DNA from: Rhodococcus triatomae
GTDB taxonomy: Bacteria; Actinomycetota; Actinomycetes; Mycobacteriales; Mycobacteriaceae
Assembly (NCBI RefSeq): GCF_014217785.1
Contig: NZ_CP048814.1
Coordinates: 2,852,001-2,916,000, forward strand
DNA: 64,000 bases
Direction of reading: 5' to 3'
The stretch's first letter is position 1, and every line of letters begins with the position of its first letter. Positions 43,210 to 52,082 of this stretch are shown piece after piece. The position numbers were made by a program, and so were the translations under genes. The notes beneath the pieces are model-generated. The model saw only the letters and a program-made list of their open reading frames with translations, did no database searches and had not been told where the DNA came from.

Positions 43210-43919
43210 TCGGCCGGTTGCGCAGAACGGTGGCGATCGCCGCGCTGACGATCGCTTCGCTCGGCCTCTACGCCGGGACGGCACATGCCGCCCCGGCGCT
43301 GGCAGCGCCCGCCCCGGCGCAGTCCGAGGGCGACATCGGCTACGAGGCGCGGATCGACGGCGACAGCGTCGTGTCCACCATCGATTCCGGTCTCTTCCGA
43401 GTCTCCGGGGACGGGGACACGGTCGAGGTGGTCGACGGCAGCGGCAAGGTCGTTGCCGCGGTTCCGCTGACCCTGAAGGTCGGTGAGCAGGTCTTCCGGA
43501 TCGACCAGGAGATCGTCGACCGCACGCTCACGCTGACGCCGCAGGTTCCGCAGGACGTGGTCGAGTCGGTGAAGGCGACTGCGGCGTCGCCGAGCGACAT
43601 CGCCCAGGAGGGCCCGCAGACCCAGGCGGAGCGCGACAGCAACGCTCTGGGTGAGTTCAGTTCTTACCTCGGATACGCCACTCTCATCGGCGGTCTGGTG
43701 TTCGCGCTCGTGTTCGGGGTCGTGGGCCTCGTCGTCGGCTGCATCGTGGTTCCCGCGGTGGGCTGCCTTCCCGGTCTGATGGGAGGTGTCAGCGCGGGCT
43801 CCCTCGCCGGCACGATCTTCGTCGGCGGTCCAGCCCTGGTGATCCTCGGCATCCAGTACCTCACGATCATCAATACCCCGTTCGTGCCCCCGGGCGAGGA
43901 AGAGCCGGCACCCGCCTGA
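43206..43919 (+). CDS. Secreted/membrane glycine-zipper protein, paralogue 2
   Basis: A 237-residue exported protein related to the one before it. It has a signal peptide (VAIAALTIASLGLYAGTAHA), then GDIGYEARIDGDSVVSTIDS in place of the paralogue's NYTVDREGD motif. The same order of glycine-rich helices follows (GLVFALVFGVVGLVVGCIVV, then SLAGTIFVGGPALVILGIQY), and the end is IINTPFVPPGEEE. The ATG overlaps the preceding stop (ATGA), so the two proteins are produced together and may form a hetero-oligomer. A strong palindromic terminator follows. Function is unknown. Confidence 0.65.
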   Translation: MIGRLRRTVAIAALTIASLGLYAGTAHAAPALAAPAPAQSEGDIGYEARIDGDSVVSTIDSGLFRVSGDGDTVEVVDGSGKVVAAVPLTLKVGEQVFRIDQEIVDRTLTLTPQVPQDVVESVKATAASPSDIAQEGPQTQAERDSNALGEFSSYLGYATLIGGLVFALVFGVVGLVVGCIVVPAVGCLPGLMGGVSAGSLAGTIFVGGPALVILGIQYLTIINTPFVPPGEEEPAPA

Positions 43920-43949
43920 CCCGCCAGGGCGGCATCCGCCGGTTGCACA

Positions 43950-43991
43950 GACGAAGCGGCCCGGACCTGTACAGGTCCGGGCCGCTTCGTC
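43950..43991. terminator. 42-bp perfect palindrome, bidirectional terminator
   Basis: Positions 43950-43991 form a perfect palindrome (arm GACGAAGCGGCCCGGACCTG plus T at the centre). It lies between the convergent ends of the glycine-zipper gene (43919) and the S1 protease gene (44013), where a two-way terminator is expected. Confidence 0.85.
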
Positions 43992-44012
43992 CGTATCGGG
44001 AAGTGCCCCGTG

Positions 44013-45317
44013 TCAGGAAGTGCGAATCTGCAATCCGGGGTTGTCCGCGAGGATCGTGTTGATCGGCGTCGCGAACAGTTCCGGGCTCTCACCCAGCACG
44101 AACGTGACCACGTCGGCGATCTGGCACAGCGGGTACTGGCCGACATTGGAGGCGCTCGAGATGCCCAGCGCGGAGGTGCCGGTGACGATGGTGCCGCCGC
44201 TGTCGCCCTGCAGTGCGCAGATGCTCGTGGAGAAGCCGCCCTGGATGACCCGGGAGCCGACCTCGACGTCCTGGTTGACGGTCTTGACCACGCCGCAGGT
44301 GAATCCGGTGGTGAGGCCGGACTTGCAGACCGGGGCCCCGACGACGGGATCAGCGGTTCCGGTGATCGCGAGGGGTGCCGCACCGGGAACCCGGACTCCG
44401 TTGTTCTCGAACCGGTGCCGCGCGCCGTCGTCGGCGCGGATCAGCGCGTAGTCGTAGCGATCGAGCACCGACTTGCTGAAGGTGCCCAGACGCGGGCCGG
44501 TGCCGTTCGGAGCGAGGGCGAACGCCTCCGAGGACGCCGACGTGCCCGCGGCCTCGCGGTTCGGGTCGCAGTGTCCGGCGGTGATGTTGACCGGGTGACC
44601 CGAACGGTCGGTCGCGTTGAATCCGAGGGAGCAGCGCAGGCCCACGTCGCCGCCGAGTGCGCCGTAGGGATCTCCGCCGAGCAGCGCATCGCCGGGGAGC
44701 GGATCGGCGATCGGTGTCAGGTCGTGCGGAGCCGGTTCGATCGGGGCCGGTGCCGGAACGATCCGGGCATCCTTCAGGAAGTCCGGGAGCTGCAGTCCGC
44801 CGGTGGTGTCGGCCCGCAGCACCAGGCCGTTGTTCACGACGTCGAGCGTGATGCCCCGTACCAGGTCGGCGACGGCGGGCGGTTGCGTGTCCAGCCAGCT
44901 ACCGAGCTTCGCGATCTGCGTCTGCAGGCCCTGCTCGCTCTGCGCGACGTCGCGCACGGTGAATCCGGCGTCGGTCGCGGCGGACTCGGCGGCGTCACGG
45001 TCGTCGCCGGGTGCGAGGGCGACGATCGGAGTGCCCTGGTCCAGCCAGGTCCCGGCGAACGCCTCCGGGTAGAGCTCGCGGGCGATCTCGGCGAACTCGG
45101 CGAGCTTCTGAGCCAGCTCGGACTGCTCGAGGTACTGGTCCGGGGACAGCTGGAGATCGCGAGCCAGGGCGTCGATCAGTTCGGCCGGCAGCTTCGCGGC
45201 CTGGTCCGACACCTGCGGCTCGACCGGTTCGGCCTGTGCCACTGCGCCCATCGGGAGGAGCAGCAGCACCGCGGCCGAGCCGAACACGGCGGCACGACGT
45301 GCGAGAGAGCTTCGCAT
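44013..45317 (-). CDS. Secreted S1-family serine protease with prodomain, paralogue 1
   Basis: A 434-residue secreted protease. A signal peptide (VFGSAAVLLLLPMGAVAQA) and an alpha-lytic-protease-type prodomain of about 180 residues (LPAELIDALARDLQLSPDQY) precede the chymotrypsin-fold domain. The triad is seen in ITAGHCDP (His), DRYDYALIRA (Asp) and CALQGDSGGTIVTG (Ser). Cysteine pairs around CSLGF/GHC and CKSG/TCG fit the streptogrisin-type disulfides. It is a probable extracellular protease matured by self-cleavage. ATG 45317 gives a standard signal peptide. A second member follows upstream at 45450. Confidence 0.88.
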   Translation of the reverse strand: MRSSLARRAAVFGSAAVLLLLPMGAVAQAEPVEPQVSDQAAKLPAELIDALARDLQLSPDQYLEQSELAQKLAEFAEIARELYPEAFAGTWLDQGTPIVALAPGDDRDAAESAATDAGFTVRDVAQSEQGLQTQIAKLGSWLDTQPPAVADLVRGITLDVVNNGLVLRADTTGGLQLPDFLKDARIVPAPAPIEPAPHDLTPIADPLPGDALLGGDPYGALGGDVGLRCSLGFNATDRSGHPVNITAGHCDPNREAAGTSASSEAFALAPNGTGPRLGTFSKSVLDRYDYALIRADDGARHRFENNGVRVPGAAPLAITGTADPVVGAPVCKSGLTTGFTCGVVKTVNQDVEVGSRVIQGGFSTSICALQGDSGGTIVTGTSALGISSASNVGQYPLCQIADVVTFVLGESPELFATPINTILADNPGLQIRTS

Positions 45318-45391
45318 GGGGGCCTTTCTGTCAGCTCGGACCGGCGCCCGTGGCACCGGTCCGAGTACGGTCGGACACGACTATATGGGTT

Positions 45392-45422
45392 GGGGGTCGA
45401 CGAACCTAGTCCGTCGACCCCC
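45392..45422 (-). terminator. Hairpin terminator between the two S1 protease genes
   Basis: An 11-bp perfect stem (GGGGGTCGACG at 45392-45402 and complement at 45412-45422) with a 9-nt loop lies 28 bp after the stop of the protease gene at 45450. It suggests the two protease genes are separate transcripts. Confidence 0.7.
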
Positions 45423-45449
45423 ACCTCGGGTTCTCGTTGTCCGGTCCGG

Positions 45450-46766
45450 TCAGTCCCGGGCGGTCCGCACGGTGAGACCGGTACCGACGGCGTCGACGAT
45501 GTCGTTGATCGGGATACCCAGGTTGGCGGTGCCACCCTGCGGCGCGAGGACCAGGTTCGCTTCCAGGCAGTTCGGTGCGCCGCTCGAGTTCGAGCCGCTG
45601 GTGATACCCAGTGCCAGCGTGCCGGTCACGATGGCGCCACCGCTGTCGCCCGCGAGGGTGCAGGCGGTACCGGCGAATCCGCGCACCAGCCGGCTCGTGC
45701 CGTCCGCGACGAACAGCTGTGACTCGACGTGATCGGCGGCGACCACGCCACAGGTGAACGACGACGTCTGGCCGGACTTGCAGATCGGTGCACCGACGAC
45801 CGGGCGAGCCGTGCCGGTGATCGTCAGCGTCGTGCCGTTCGCACCGCGGACGGCGGGACGGTCGAGGCCCGCCCGGACACCGGCGTCGTTGAGCGCGATG
45901 ACCGAGTAGTCGAGACCGTCGGTGGCGCTGCCGACCGAGGAGGACCGGAACTGTCCGATTCGCGGACTGGCGTCGATGTCCGCGTGGTCGGGCAGGTACA
46001 CCGGCGAGTTCGCGCCGAGCGCCGGATTGCAGTGGCCCGCGCTGATGTTGACCGGGGTGCCGTCGCCGTCCACCGCGTTGAATCCGAGCGAGCACAGGGT
46101 GATCTCGTCCGTCGGCGTGTCCTGCAGGGCGTGCTCGGTGGTGATGTAGGTGTCACCGGCGAGGGGGCCGGGCTCGACGGGGCCGCCCTGCCCGGGGCTC
46201 AGCATGACCTTGACGTTGGCGAGCAGCGTCGGCAGGTTCAGTGCATGGCCGATCGGGCTGTTGACCACGTCGAGGACGACCCGGTTGTCGAGGACGTCGA
46301 TCGACGCCGAGTTGATCTGCGACGAGATGTCCTTCGGCAGACCCGAGATCCACGAGTTCAGTTCGGAGAGCGTCTGTTCCAGGCTCGCGGCGGACACCGG
46401 GGCGAACTTGGTGGTGTAACCGTCCTGTGCGGCCTTCTCCGCGGCCTCCGAGGAGGTCACGGCGACGACCGGCTGGCCGTCCGTCCCGATCCAGGCGCCG
46501 GCGTAGTCCTCGGGACGCTCGCTGCGGAAGTTCTGCGCGTATGTGCCCAGCTCCTGTGCCCGCGCGGCGCGATCGAGATACTCCTGCGGGCTGATCCGCA
46601 GATCCCGGGTGATCGCCTCGACGAGTTCCGCGGGCAGTTCCGCAGCGTCGAGTTGAGTGCTTCCCGAGGTGGTCGGAGCGGCCTGAGCAGCGGTGGCCAA
46701 CGGCGCGAGCAGCAGCATCGCGGAGGCGCCCACGACTGCGGCGCGGAGCGCCAGCACGTTACGCAT
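45450..46766 (-). CDS. Secreted S1-family serine protease with prodomain, paralogue 2
   Basis: A 438-residue paralogue of the protease at 44013. It has a signal peptide (VVGASAMLLLAPLATAAQA), a prodomain (LPAELVEAITRDLRISPQEY) and a catalytic domain with ISAGHCNP (His), DGLDYSVIALN (Asp) and CTLAGDSGGAIVTG (Ser). The prodomains and the segment around the serine are well conserved between the two, while loops that set specificity differ, so they probably cleave different targets. It has its own promoter region upstream (46767-46911) and the hairpin at 45392 downstream. Confidence 0.88.
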   Translation of the reverse strand: MRNVLALRAAVVGASAMLLLAPLATAAQAAPTTSGSTQLDAAELPAELVEAITRDLRISPQEYLDRAARAQELGTYAQNFRSERPEDYAGAWIGTDGQPVVAVTSSEAAEKAAQDGYTTKFAPVSAASLEQTLSELNSWISGLPKDISSQINSASIDVLDNRVVLDVVNSPIGHALNLPTLLANVKVMLSPGQGGPVEPGPLAGDTYITTEHALQDTPTDEITLCSLGFNAVDGDGTPVNISAGHCNPALGANSPVYLPDHADIDASPRIGQFRSSSVGSATDGLDYSVIALNDAGVRAGLDRPAVRGANGTTLTITGTARPVVGAPICKSGQTSSFTCGVVAADHVESQLFVADGTSRLVRGFAGTACTLAGDSGGAIVTGTLALGITSGSNSSGAPNCLEANLVLAPQGGTANLGIPINDIVDAVGTGLTVRTARD

Positions 46767-46911
46767 GCGGTCCCTTCTGGGTTCTGGAGTCCGGGGATGA
46801 CGGGGTCGTCGGTGGATCAGCGACTTACCTTATGTCACCCACGCAACACCCGGACGGGTGGAGTACCCGGACTCGCGGAGCCCGCACGCGCTACCCGGGG
46901 TCCAGCCGCGA

Positions 46912-48120
46912 TCAGGAGTTCTGATCGGTCGTGGGGCCCGTGTCCACGGCGCCGTCGTCCTCGCCGTCCTCGCCGTCCTCGCCGTCATCCTCGTCGGGTG
47001 GATCCGGAGTCGGATCGGTGGTCGCCGGTGGCGTGGTCGTCTCGACCGGTGGTGGAGGCGGTGGCGGAGGCGGTGGAGGCGGTGGCGGTGGAGGCGGTGG
47101 CGGTGGCAACGCCTCGGTGGTGGTCACCACGACGGGCGGCGGCGGTGGCGGGGGAGGGATGTACTCGCTCGTCGTCGGTGGGGCCGTCGTGATCTGCTGG
47201 GGGGTCACCGTCGGGAACGAGACCGGCCCGCGGGGAACAGGCTGGGCTGAGCGGGTCGATGCCACGGCACCGTCGCGGATCTCGGGCACCTCGGTCGATC
47301 CCCGTACCTGCAGTGCAGTGGCGATGAGCGCACCGCTGAGCATGAGTGCAGCCGCAGCGGCGGCGCCCACGTACAGCGGCCGCCGGTCGGGCTTGCGCGT
47401 CGGGGTAGTGCCCGGGAACGCGGCCGAGGCAGGAGCCTGATCGGTACCGATGGCGACGGGTCCGGATCCGGCGGTGGCACCCAGCGCTTCGGGGAGTACC
47501 GCGGAATAGGCGGTGTGGGCCGCGCCGGGCAACGGCGGGATCGATTCGGTGTCCGCGTCGGTGGCGGCGGCGGTCAGCGCCGACCCGGCGGCGATCAGCG
47601 CTGCGCCCTGGGCAATGCGGGTCTCGTCCGAGCCCGGTTCGTCGGCCTCGTCCCCGCTGGCCGCCCCGGAGGCGGCAGGTTCCTCGGCGACGTTCGCGGC
47701 GAGGAGTGCCTCGGCGTCGGAGATCAGGTCGGCGTCCGTGAGTCCCATGTAGTCGAGGGATTCGCGCAGCGCCGCCACGGCGTCGGCGTCCCAGCCGGCG
47801 GGGTGGGTCGCGGTGACGCGGACCTCGCCGGTGAGGCCCTGCGCGGCGTCCCGAAAGAGGCAGAACAGCGCCGTCGCGACGAGGTCTTCCGCCCGCGTCA
47901 TGGTTCCCGCGTAGTCGATTCCTTCGGGCTCGCCGACGCGGGAGAGGACGTTGCGGACGATGTCGGTTGCGTCCGCGTCGGGCTCCCCCAGCCGGACCGT
48001 ACCGTCCGGCGCAGTGGAGATGATCGACGGCAACTCGAGGGTCCGCAGTTCGGTACCCGGGGCTGCCACGACAGCGGTCGCCCGGTCGTCACCGACACAC
48101 AGCCCGACTCCGGTGGTCAT
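46912..48120 (-). CDS. Membrane protein with Hsp70-like N-terminus and polyproline tail
   Basis: A 402-residue protein. Residues 1-150 resemble the shortened actin/Hsp70-like N-terminal domain of mycobacterial Pro-rich envelope proteins (GVGLCVGDDRATAVVAAPG; VRVTATHPAGWDADAVAALR). An Ala/acidic linker, one membrane span (about 250-271) and an outer tail follow. The tail contains runs of 8 and 20 consecutive prolines and ends in an acidic stretch (DEDDGEDGEDGEDDG). ATG 48120, with GAGGA 5 nt upstream, is preferred to GTG 48132. The polyproline stretch would need EF-P for translation and could span the cell wall. Role unknown; it shares layout with the protein at 27522. Confidence 0.65.
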   Translation of the reverse strand: MTTGVGLCVGDDRATAVVAAPGTELRTLELPSIISTAPDGTVRLGEPDADATDIVRNVLSRVGEPEGIDYAGTMTRAEDLVATALFCLFRDAAQGLTGEVRVTATHPAGWDADAVAALRESLDYMGLTDADLISDAEALLAANVAEEPAASGAASGDEADEPGSDETRIAQGAALIAAGSALTAAATDADTESIPPLPGAAHTAYSAVLPEALGATAGSGPVAIGTDQAPASAAFPGTTPTRKPDRRPLYVGAAAAAALMLSGALIATALQVRGSTEVPEIRDGAVASTRSAQPVPRGPVSFPTVTPQQITTAPPTTSEYIPPPPPPPPVVVTTTEALPPPPPPPPPPPPPPPPPPPPVETTTPPATTDPTPDPPDEDDGEDGEDGEDDGAVDTGPTTDQNS

Positions 48121-48275
48121 CACAATCCTCACTCACACACGTGCCGAGGTTCTTCCCCGGCGCGAAATATGTCGCTTTCCGGAGTCGAATGGTTACACGA
48201 GCTGGCGATCCCGGCGTCATCCGCGGGTCCCCGGCCCATCCAGGAAGGAGGGGAGGAGGGAAGGGGACGCGCGCG

Positions 48276-49676
48276 TCAGGCTCCGGTGGCCTTACCGAAC
48301 AGTGCGGCCAGCGTCTCGCCGACGATCTCGGTCCAGACCGGGATCGTCGCGTCGTCGAGGGCCATGGACGGTACGTCGGTGACGGAGCATCCGGGTTCGA
48401 CGGGAATCCCGTTCATCCGATCGCGCATCCACATCATGGCGGCCGGGGCCGCGATCGGCTCGAGCGACAGGTGCTCGCTGGCGTGGTCGCGGGTATATTG
48501 CACCCGGGCATTCGGGTCCTGGCAGTACGTGTCGACCAGGTCGTTCACCGGCCCCACCGGAATCAGCCAGTCCGGGTTCGACTGATACATGAACATCGGC
48601 GTGCGGGGAGTGTGCTTGCCCATCGCCATGTCGTCGAGAACTTCGCGGACGACGGGGTCGTCCAGCGGATCTCCCGCCGTCGCGATCATCCCCTTCATGT
48701 TCGAGAACGGCAGGAGTGCGGACTGGTACGACACGCACAGCGGATCCTTGGCGGCCACCAGGAGCCGGGCCTCGGGGGTGAGGGTGCGGTCGAGGAACTC
48801 GGCCAGTTCGGTGCTCTCGCGGGAGACTCCGATGACACCGCCGAGGATCATTCCGGCACCCAGGTTGTTGTTCGCGAGGTTCACGAGTGCCCCGAGATCC
48901 GCGGGAATACCGCCCTCGGCCGCGCCGACGATATTCAGTTCGGGGGCATACGAGTCGTGCAGTTCGGCGGCGTGACCGGTCGCGATGGCTCCGCCCGAAT
49001 AGCCCATCAGCCCGACCCGGGTGTCGGCGCCCGACAACTGCAACGGCTCGAAGTTCTCGGCGGCCCGGATGCCGTCGAGAACGATACGAGCGTGCAGCGG
49101 CCCCGCGGCATACGCCGAGTTCGGGCCCTGATAATCGGGTATCGCGACGGCCCACCCCTGATGCAGTGCTGCCGCTGCGTGCAACAGGAACTCGAGCGGC
49201 ACGACGACCTGCCCGGTCAGTGGGCTCGGCGCCGAGAACTGCTGCAACGCATACGACGGGGCGCAGTAACGGGCCAGGGAATCCTCGGCGACCTGGACGG
49301 ACAGCAGATGGCGTCCGGCGTCGGCGGTGCCGCCCCGCGGTTTCATCAGCGTGGTGACTGCCGCGATCGGCTCGCCCCGGGTGTTCGTCGACCGGAACGA
49401 CACCTGCCAGGCATCGGCGTTGAGTGGGACGAGGGAGAAGTGTGCGAGGTTCACCTGCCGGGCGGCGAGGATCTGACCGGGCTGTGCGGCGGCGACCACG
49501 TCGGAGCGCGGGTCGTAGAACGCGCCGTCGAATTCGGGTGGGGTGGGCACGACCTGTGCCGGTGCGATCGGTACCGGATCCGGCTCGGCCGCTGCCGTGC
49601 CGCCGAGCATGATCTGGATTCCGAGTGCCGCCGCCGCAGCGGCCGCCCACATCCGCTTCCTCCTGGTCGTCCCCAT
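48276..49676 (-). CDS. Secreted LIP-family lipase
   Basis: A 466-residue secreted lipase. A signal peptide (KRMWAAAAAAALGIQIML) precedes the LIP/secretory-lipase domain. That domain has FYDPRSDVVAAAQPGQILAA at the start, AVAIPDYQGPNSAYAAG before the nucleophile elbow VGLMGYSGGAIATGHAA, and late Asp/His candidates in MFMYQSNPDWLIP and DHASEHLSLEP. The family hydrolyses triacylglycerols or esters outside the cell. A TetR gene lies directly upstream, and a strong palindrome (49696-49719) sits 20 bp before the lipase ATG, so expression is probably repressed until a lipid ligand appears. It is related in family to the lipase at 12727. Confidence 0.88.
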   Translation of the reverse strand: MGTTRRKRMWAAAAAAALGIQIMLGGTAAAEPDPVPIAPAQVVPTPPEFDGAFYDPRSDVVAAAQPGQILAARQVNLAHFSLVPLNADAWQVSFRSTNTRGEPIAAVTTLMKPRGGTADAGRHLLSVQVAEDSLARYCAPSYALQQFSAPSPLTGQVVVPLEFLLHAAAALHQGWAVAIPDYQGPNSAYAAGPLHARIVLDGIRAAENFEPLQLSGADTRVGLMGYSGGAIATGHAAELHDSYAPELNIVGAAEGGIPADLGALVNLANNNLGAGMILGGVIGVSRESTELAEFLDRTLTPEARLLVAAKDPLCVSYQSALLPFSNMKGMIATAGDPLDDPVVREVLDDMAMGKHTPRTPMFMYQSNPDWLIPVGPVNDLVDTYCQDPNARVQYTRDHASEHLSLEPIAAPAAMMWMRDRMNGIPVEPGCSVTDVPSMALDDATIPVWTEIVGETLAALFGKATGA

Positions 49677-49695
49677 CGTGACCTTCCCCGTCCAT

Positions 49696-49719
49696 AGTTG
49701 AGACGTTGGTGTCTCAACT
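49696..49719. promoter_or_regulatory. Palindromic TetR operator candidate before the lipase gene
   Basis: AGTTGAGAC (49696-49704) and GTCTCAACT (49711-49719) are perfect complements around a 6-bp centre. The site is 20 bp upstream of the lipase start and 75 bp past the TetR stop. Position suits repression of the lipase by the adjacent TetR protein. Confidence 0.7.
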
Positions 49720-49793
49720 TTGAGGCGTGACAGTACGCAGGTGTGACGTGTACCGCAAGGAAGGCTCGGGTGGCGTGCCGGTCACGCCCCGGA

Positions 49794-50414
49794 TCAGGTG
49801 AGGAGGGCGACCAGGATCGTCGACAGGATGTCCACCAGGTCCGCCACCGGTTGCCGGGGCTCGGTGAGGCTCCACTGGTGCACGAGCCCGTTGACCGCCC
49901 CGATGAATGCGGATCCGGCCAGCAGGTATCCACCGGGCGGAGTGCGGGCGCCCTCCAACGAACGCGCCACGGCCTCGAGAAGCTCGCCCCAGACGAGCCG
50001 CTGCCGGAGCCGGTGCCGTTCGATCTTCTCGTTGATCCCGACGATCTCGACGAAGGCGATCTTCGCGCGGCGAGGGTCGGCGCCGACTGCGGTCACGTAC
50101 GCGGTCATCGTGGTGGCCGCGATCTCGTCGAGCGAGCCGGTGCGGCCGGTGGCGAGAGCGGATTCGATCGCCGCGCGGGCGTCTGCCTGGATCCGGTCGT
50201 AGATGGTGACGAGCAGGCTCTCCCGGTCCGAGAACTCCTCGTAGAACTGGCGACGCGACAATCCTGCCTCAGCACAGACGTCGGTCACCGTGCTCTGTGC
50301 GTATCCCTTGTCGGCGAACACGATCAGCCCGGCCTCGAGGAAGCGGGCGCGGCGATCCGCGCGACGCTCGGCGGCCGAGCGGCCACGGTAGGAACGACTC
50401 GACTCCGGCTGCAC
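49794..50414 (-). CDS. TetR-family transcriptional regulator
   Basis: A 206-residue regulator with an N-terminal helix-turn-helix typical of TetR: RRARFLEAGLIVFADKGYAQ, then STVTDVCAEAGLSRRQFYEE and FSDRESLLVTIYDRI. The C-terminal ligand domain is helical. It starts at GTG with GAGGG upstream and is leftward, ahead of the lipase gene, so it may be co-transcribed with it or act on the palindrome between them. Ligand is unknown; a fatty acid or acyl-CoA would suit a lipase target. Confidence 0.88.
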   Translation of the reverse strand: MQPESSRSYRGRSAAERRADRRARFLEAGLIVFADKGYAQSTVTDVCAEAGLSRRQFYEEFSDRESLLVTIYDRIQADARAAIESALATGRTGSLDEIAATTMTAYVTAVGADPRRAKIAFVEIVGINEKIERHRLRQRLVWGELLEAVARSLEGARTPPGGYLLAGSAFIGAVNGLVHQWSLTEPRQPVADLVDILSTILVALLT

Positions 50415-50535
50415 CCCTCAACCCTAGCGAGCGGTCGGTGCGGCGCTCTCAGGGTGATCCCCGAGCCGTCCCCCACGGCGAAGTTGGGTGCCTTCCTGGA
50501 TGTGGCCGACACTGCCCGGGAGCAACGATCGAGAC

Positions 50536-52056
50536 ATGGACGAAACGGGTGGATCCAGGCGGCGGAGGTCGCCGTGGCGTCAGGTGGTCGCGGGCGTCTC
50601 GGTGGCTGCGCTGTTCGTCGTGACGGTCTCGGTCGCGGCGTTCGTCTACTTCTGGGTGACGGCGCCGGTGAACACTGCCGGTCAGGTGGAGTTCACTCGG
50701 GCACTGCAGATTCCGGAGCTGGCCGAGTCCACCGTCGAGGCCGACGGCACCCGGCGGTTCGCGCTCGAAATGCAGACCGGGACGGCGGATCTCGGGCGGG
50801 GTCCGGCCACGCAGACCTGGGGTGTGAACGGCGACTACCTGGGGCCGACGCTGCGGGCCGACCGCGGCGAGCCGGTGCGTGTCGACGTCACGAACGAGCT
50901 CGGAGAGGTCAGCACATTGCACTGGCACGGCATGCACGTGCCCGCGGCGATGGACGGTGGGCCGCACCAGATGGTGGAGCCGGGTGAGACGTGGTCACCG
51001 CACTGGACGGTCGATCAGCCGGCGGCCACGCTCTGGTATCACCCGCACCTGCACGGGTCGACCGCGGAGCACGTGTATCGGGGCATCGCCGGCATGTTCT
51101 ACATCGATGATCCGAACGGTCCGGTGCTGCCGGACCGGTACGGGATCGACGACATTCCGGTCATCGTGCAGGACAAGAAGTTCGACGGAGACCAGCTCTC
51201 ACTCGCCGACCAGATGCTCAGTAGCATCGGGATTCTCGGTGACGAGATCCTGGTCAACGGGACGCCCGGTCCCTATCTCGACGTGAGCACCGAGCGGGTA
51301 CGACTGCGCGTGCTCAACGCCTCCAATGCGCGCGCGTACGATTTCGGATTCGACACCGGCCTCACGTTCACGCTGATCGCGAGCGACGGCGGGCTGCTGC
51401 CCGAGCCTGTCGAGCTGGACTCGTTGCAGCTGTCACCCGGCGAGCGCGCGGAGATCGTCGTGGAGGTGCCGCCGGGGACCTCCACCGTATTGCGCAGTAC
51501 GCCACCGGATCTGGGAGCGGACTTCTGGAACTCCCGGTTCGGCGGCGGCGTCGACACGATGGACGTCCTCGAACTGCGCTCTGCCGCCGCACTCGAGAAC
51601 AACCCCGAGATCCCGCGCCGGCTCACCGAACTCGACGATCTCGGGGAGCCGACGGTGACCCGGAGCTTCAAACTCTCCAGCAACGCGATCAACGGCCGGG
51701 CGATGGACATGACCAGGATCGATGCGGCCGTGGAGGTCGACACCACCGAACTGTGGGAGGTGCGCAACACCGACGGTCAGCCGCACAACTTCCACGTGCA
51801 CGACGTGCAGTTCCGGGTGCTGGACACCGACGATCCGGCCCTGTCCGGGGCCAAGGACACCGTGTACGTCCGGCCGGGCGAGACCGTCCGTCTGCTCATG
51901 CGTTTCGAGGACTACACCGATCCCGCGGTGCCCTACATGTTCCACTGCCACGTTCTGCGGCACGAGGACCAGGGGATGATGGGGCAGTTCGTCGTGGTCG
52001 GCCCCGGTGAGCGCCCGGCCGTGATCGACCACGATGCCCATGCGGGGCACCGATGA
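50536..52056 (+). CDS. Multicopper oxidase (CueO/laccase-like), membrane-anchored
   Basis: A 506-residue oxidase. An N-terminal hydrophobic segment (VVAGVSVAALFVVTVSVAAF) acts as signal or anchor. The four copper-binding motifs are all present: TLHWHGMHVP (from His129), LWYHPHLHG, PHNFHVHDVQF and the C-terminal MFHCHVLRHEDQGMM with the type-1 copper ligands and an axial Met. This is the layout of three-domain copper oxidases that oxidise Cu(I), metals or phenols at the outer face of the membrane with O2 as acceptor. The gene diverges from the TetR gene. No copper-responsive operator was recognised, so regulation is unknown. Confidence 0.92.
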   Translation: MDETGGSRRRRSPWRQVVAGVSVAALFVVTVSVAAFVYFWVTAPVNTAGQVEFTRALQIPELAESTVEADGTRRFALEMQTGTADLGRGPATQTWGVNGDYLGPTLRADRGEPVRVDVTNELGEVSTLHWHGMHVPAAMDGGPHQMVEPGETWSPHWTVDQPAATLWYHPHLHGSTAEHVYRGIAGMFYIDDPNGPVLPDRYGIDDIPVIVQDKKFDGDQLSLADQMLSSIGILGDEILVNGTPGPYLDVSTERVRLRVLNASNARAYDFGFDTGLTFTLIASDGGLLPEPVELDSLQLSPGERAEIVVEVPPGTSTVLRSTPPDLGADFWNSRFGGGVDTMDVLELRSAAALENNPEIPRRLTELDDLGEPTVTRSFKLSSNAINGRAMDMTRIDAAVEVDTTELWEVRNTDGQPHNFHVHDVQFRVLDTDDPALSGAKDTVYVRPGETVRLLMRFEDYTDPAVPYMFHCHVLRHEDQGMMGQFVVVGPGERPAVIDHDAHAGHR

Positions 52057-52082
52057 CCGGCGGTGCGGAACTTCGGTGCGGC

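Noticed and set aside
47050..47110. GGTGGCGGT-type microsatellite as an independent repeat element
   Set aside because: It encodes the 20-proline run of the membrane protein at 46912 on the minus strand, with mixed codons, so it is part of a gene.
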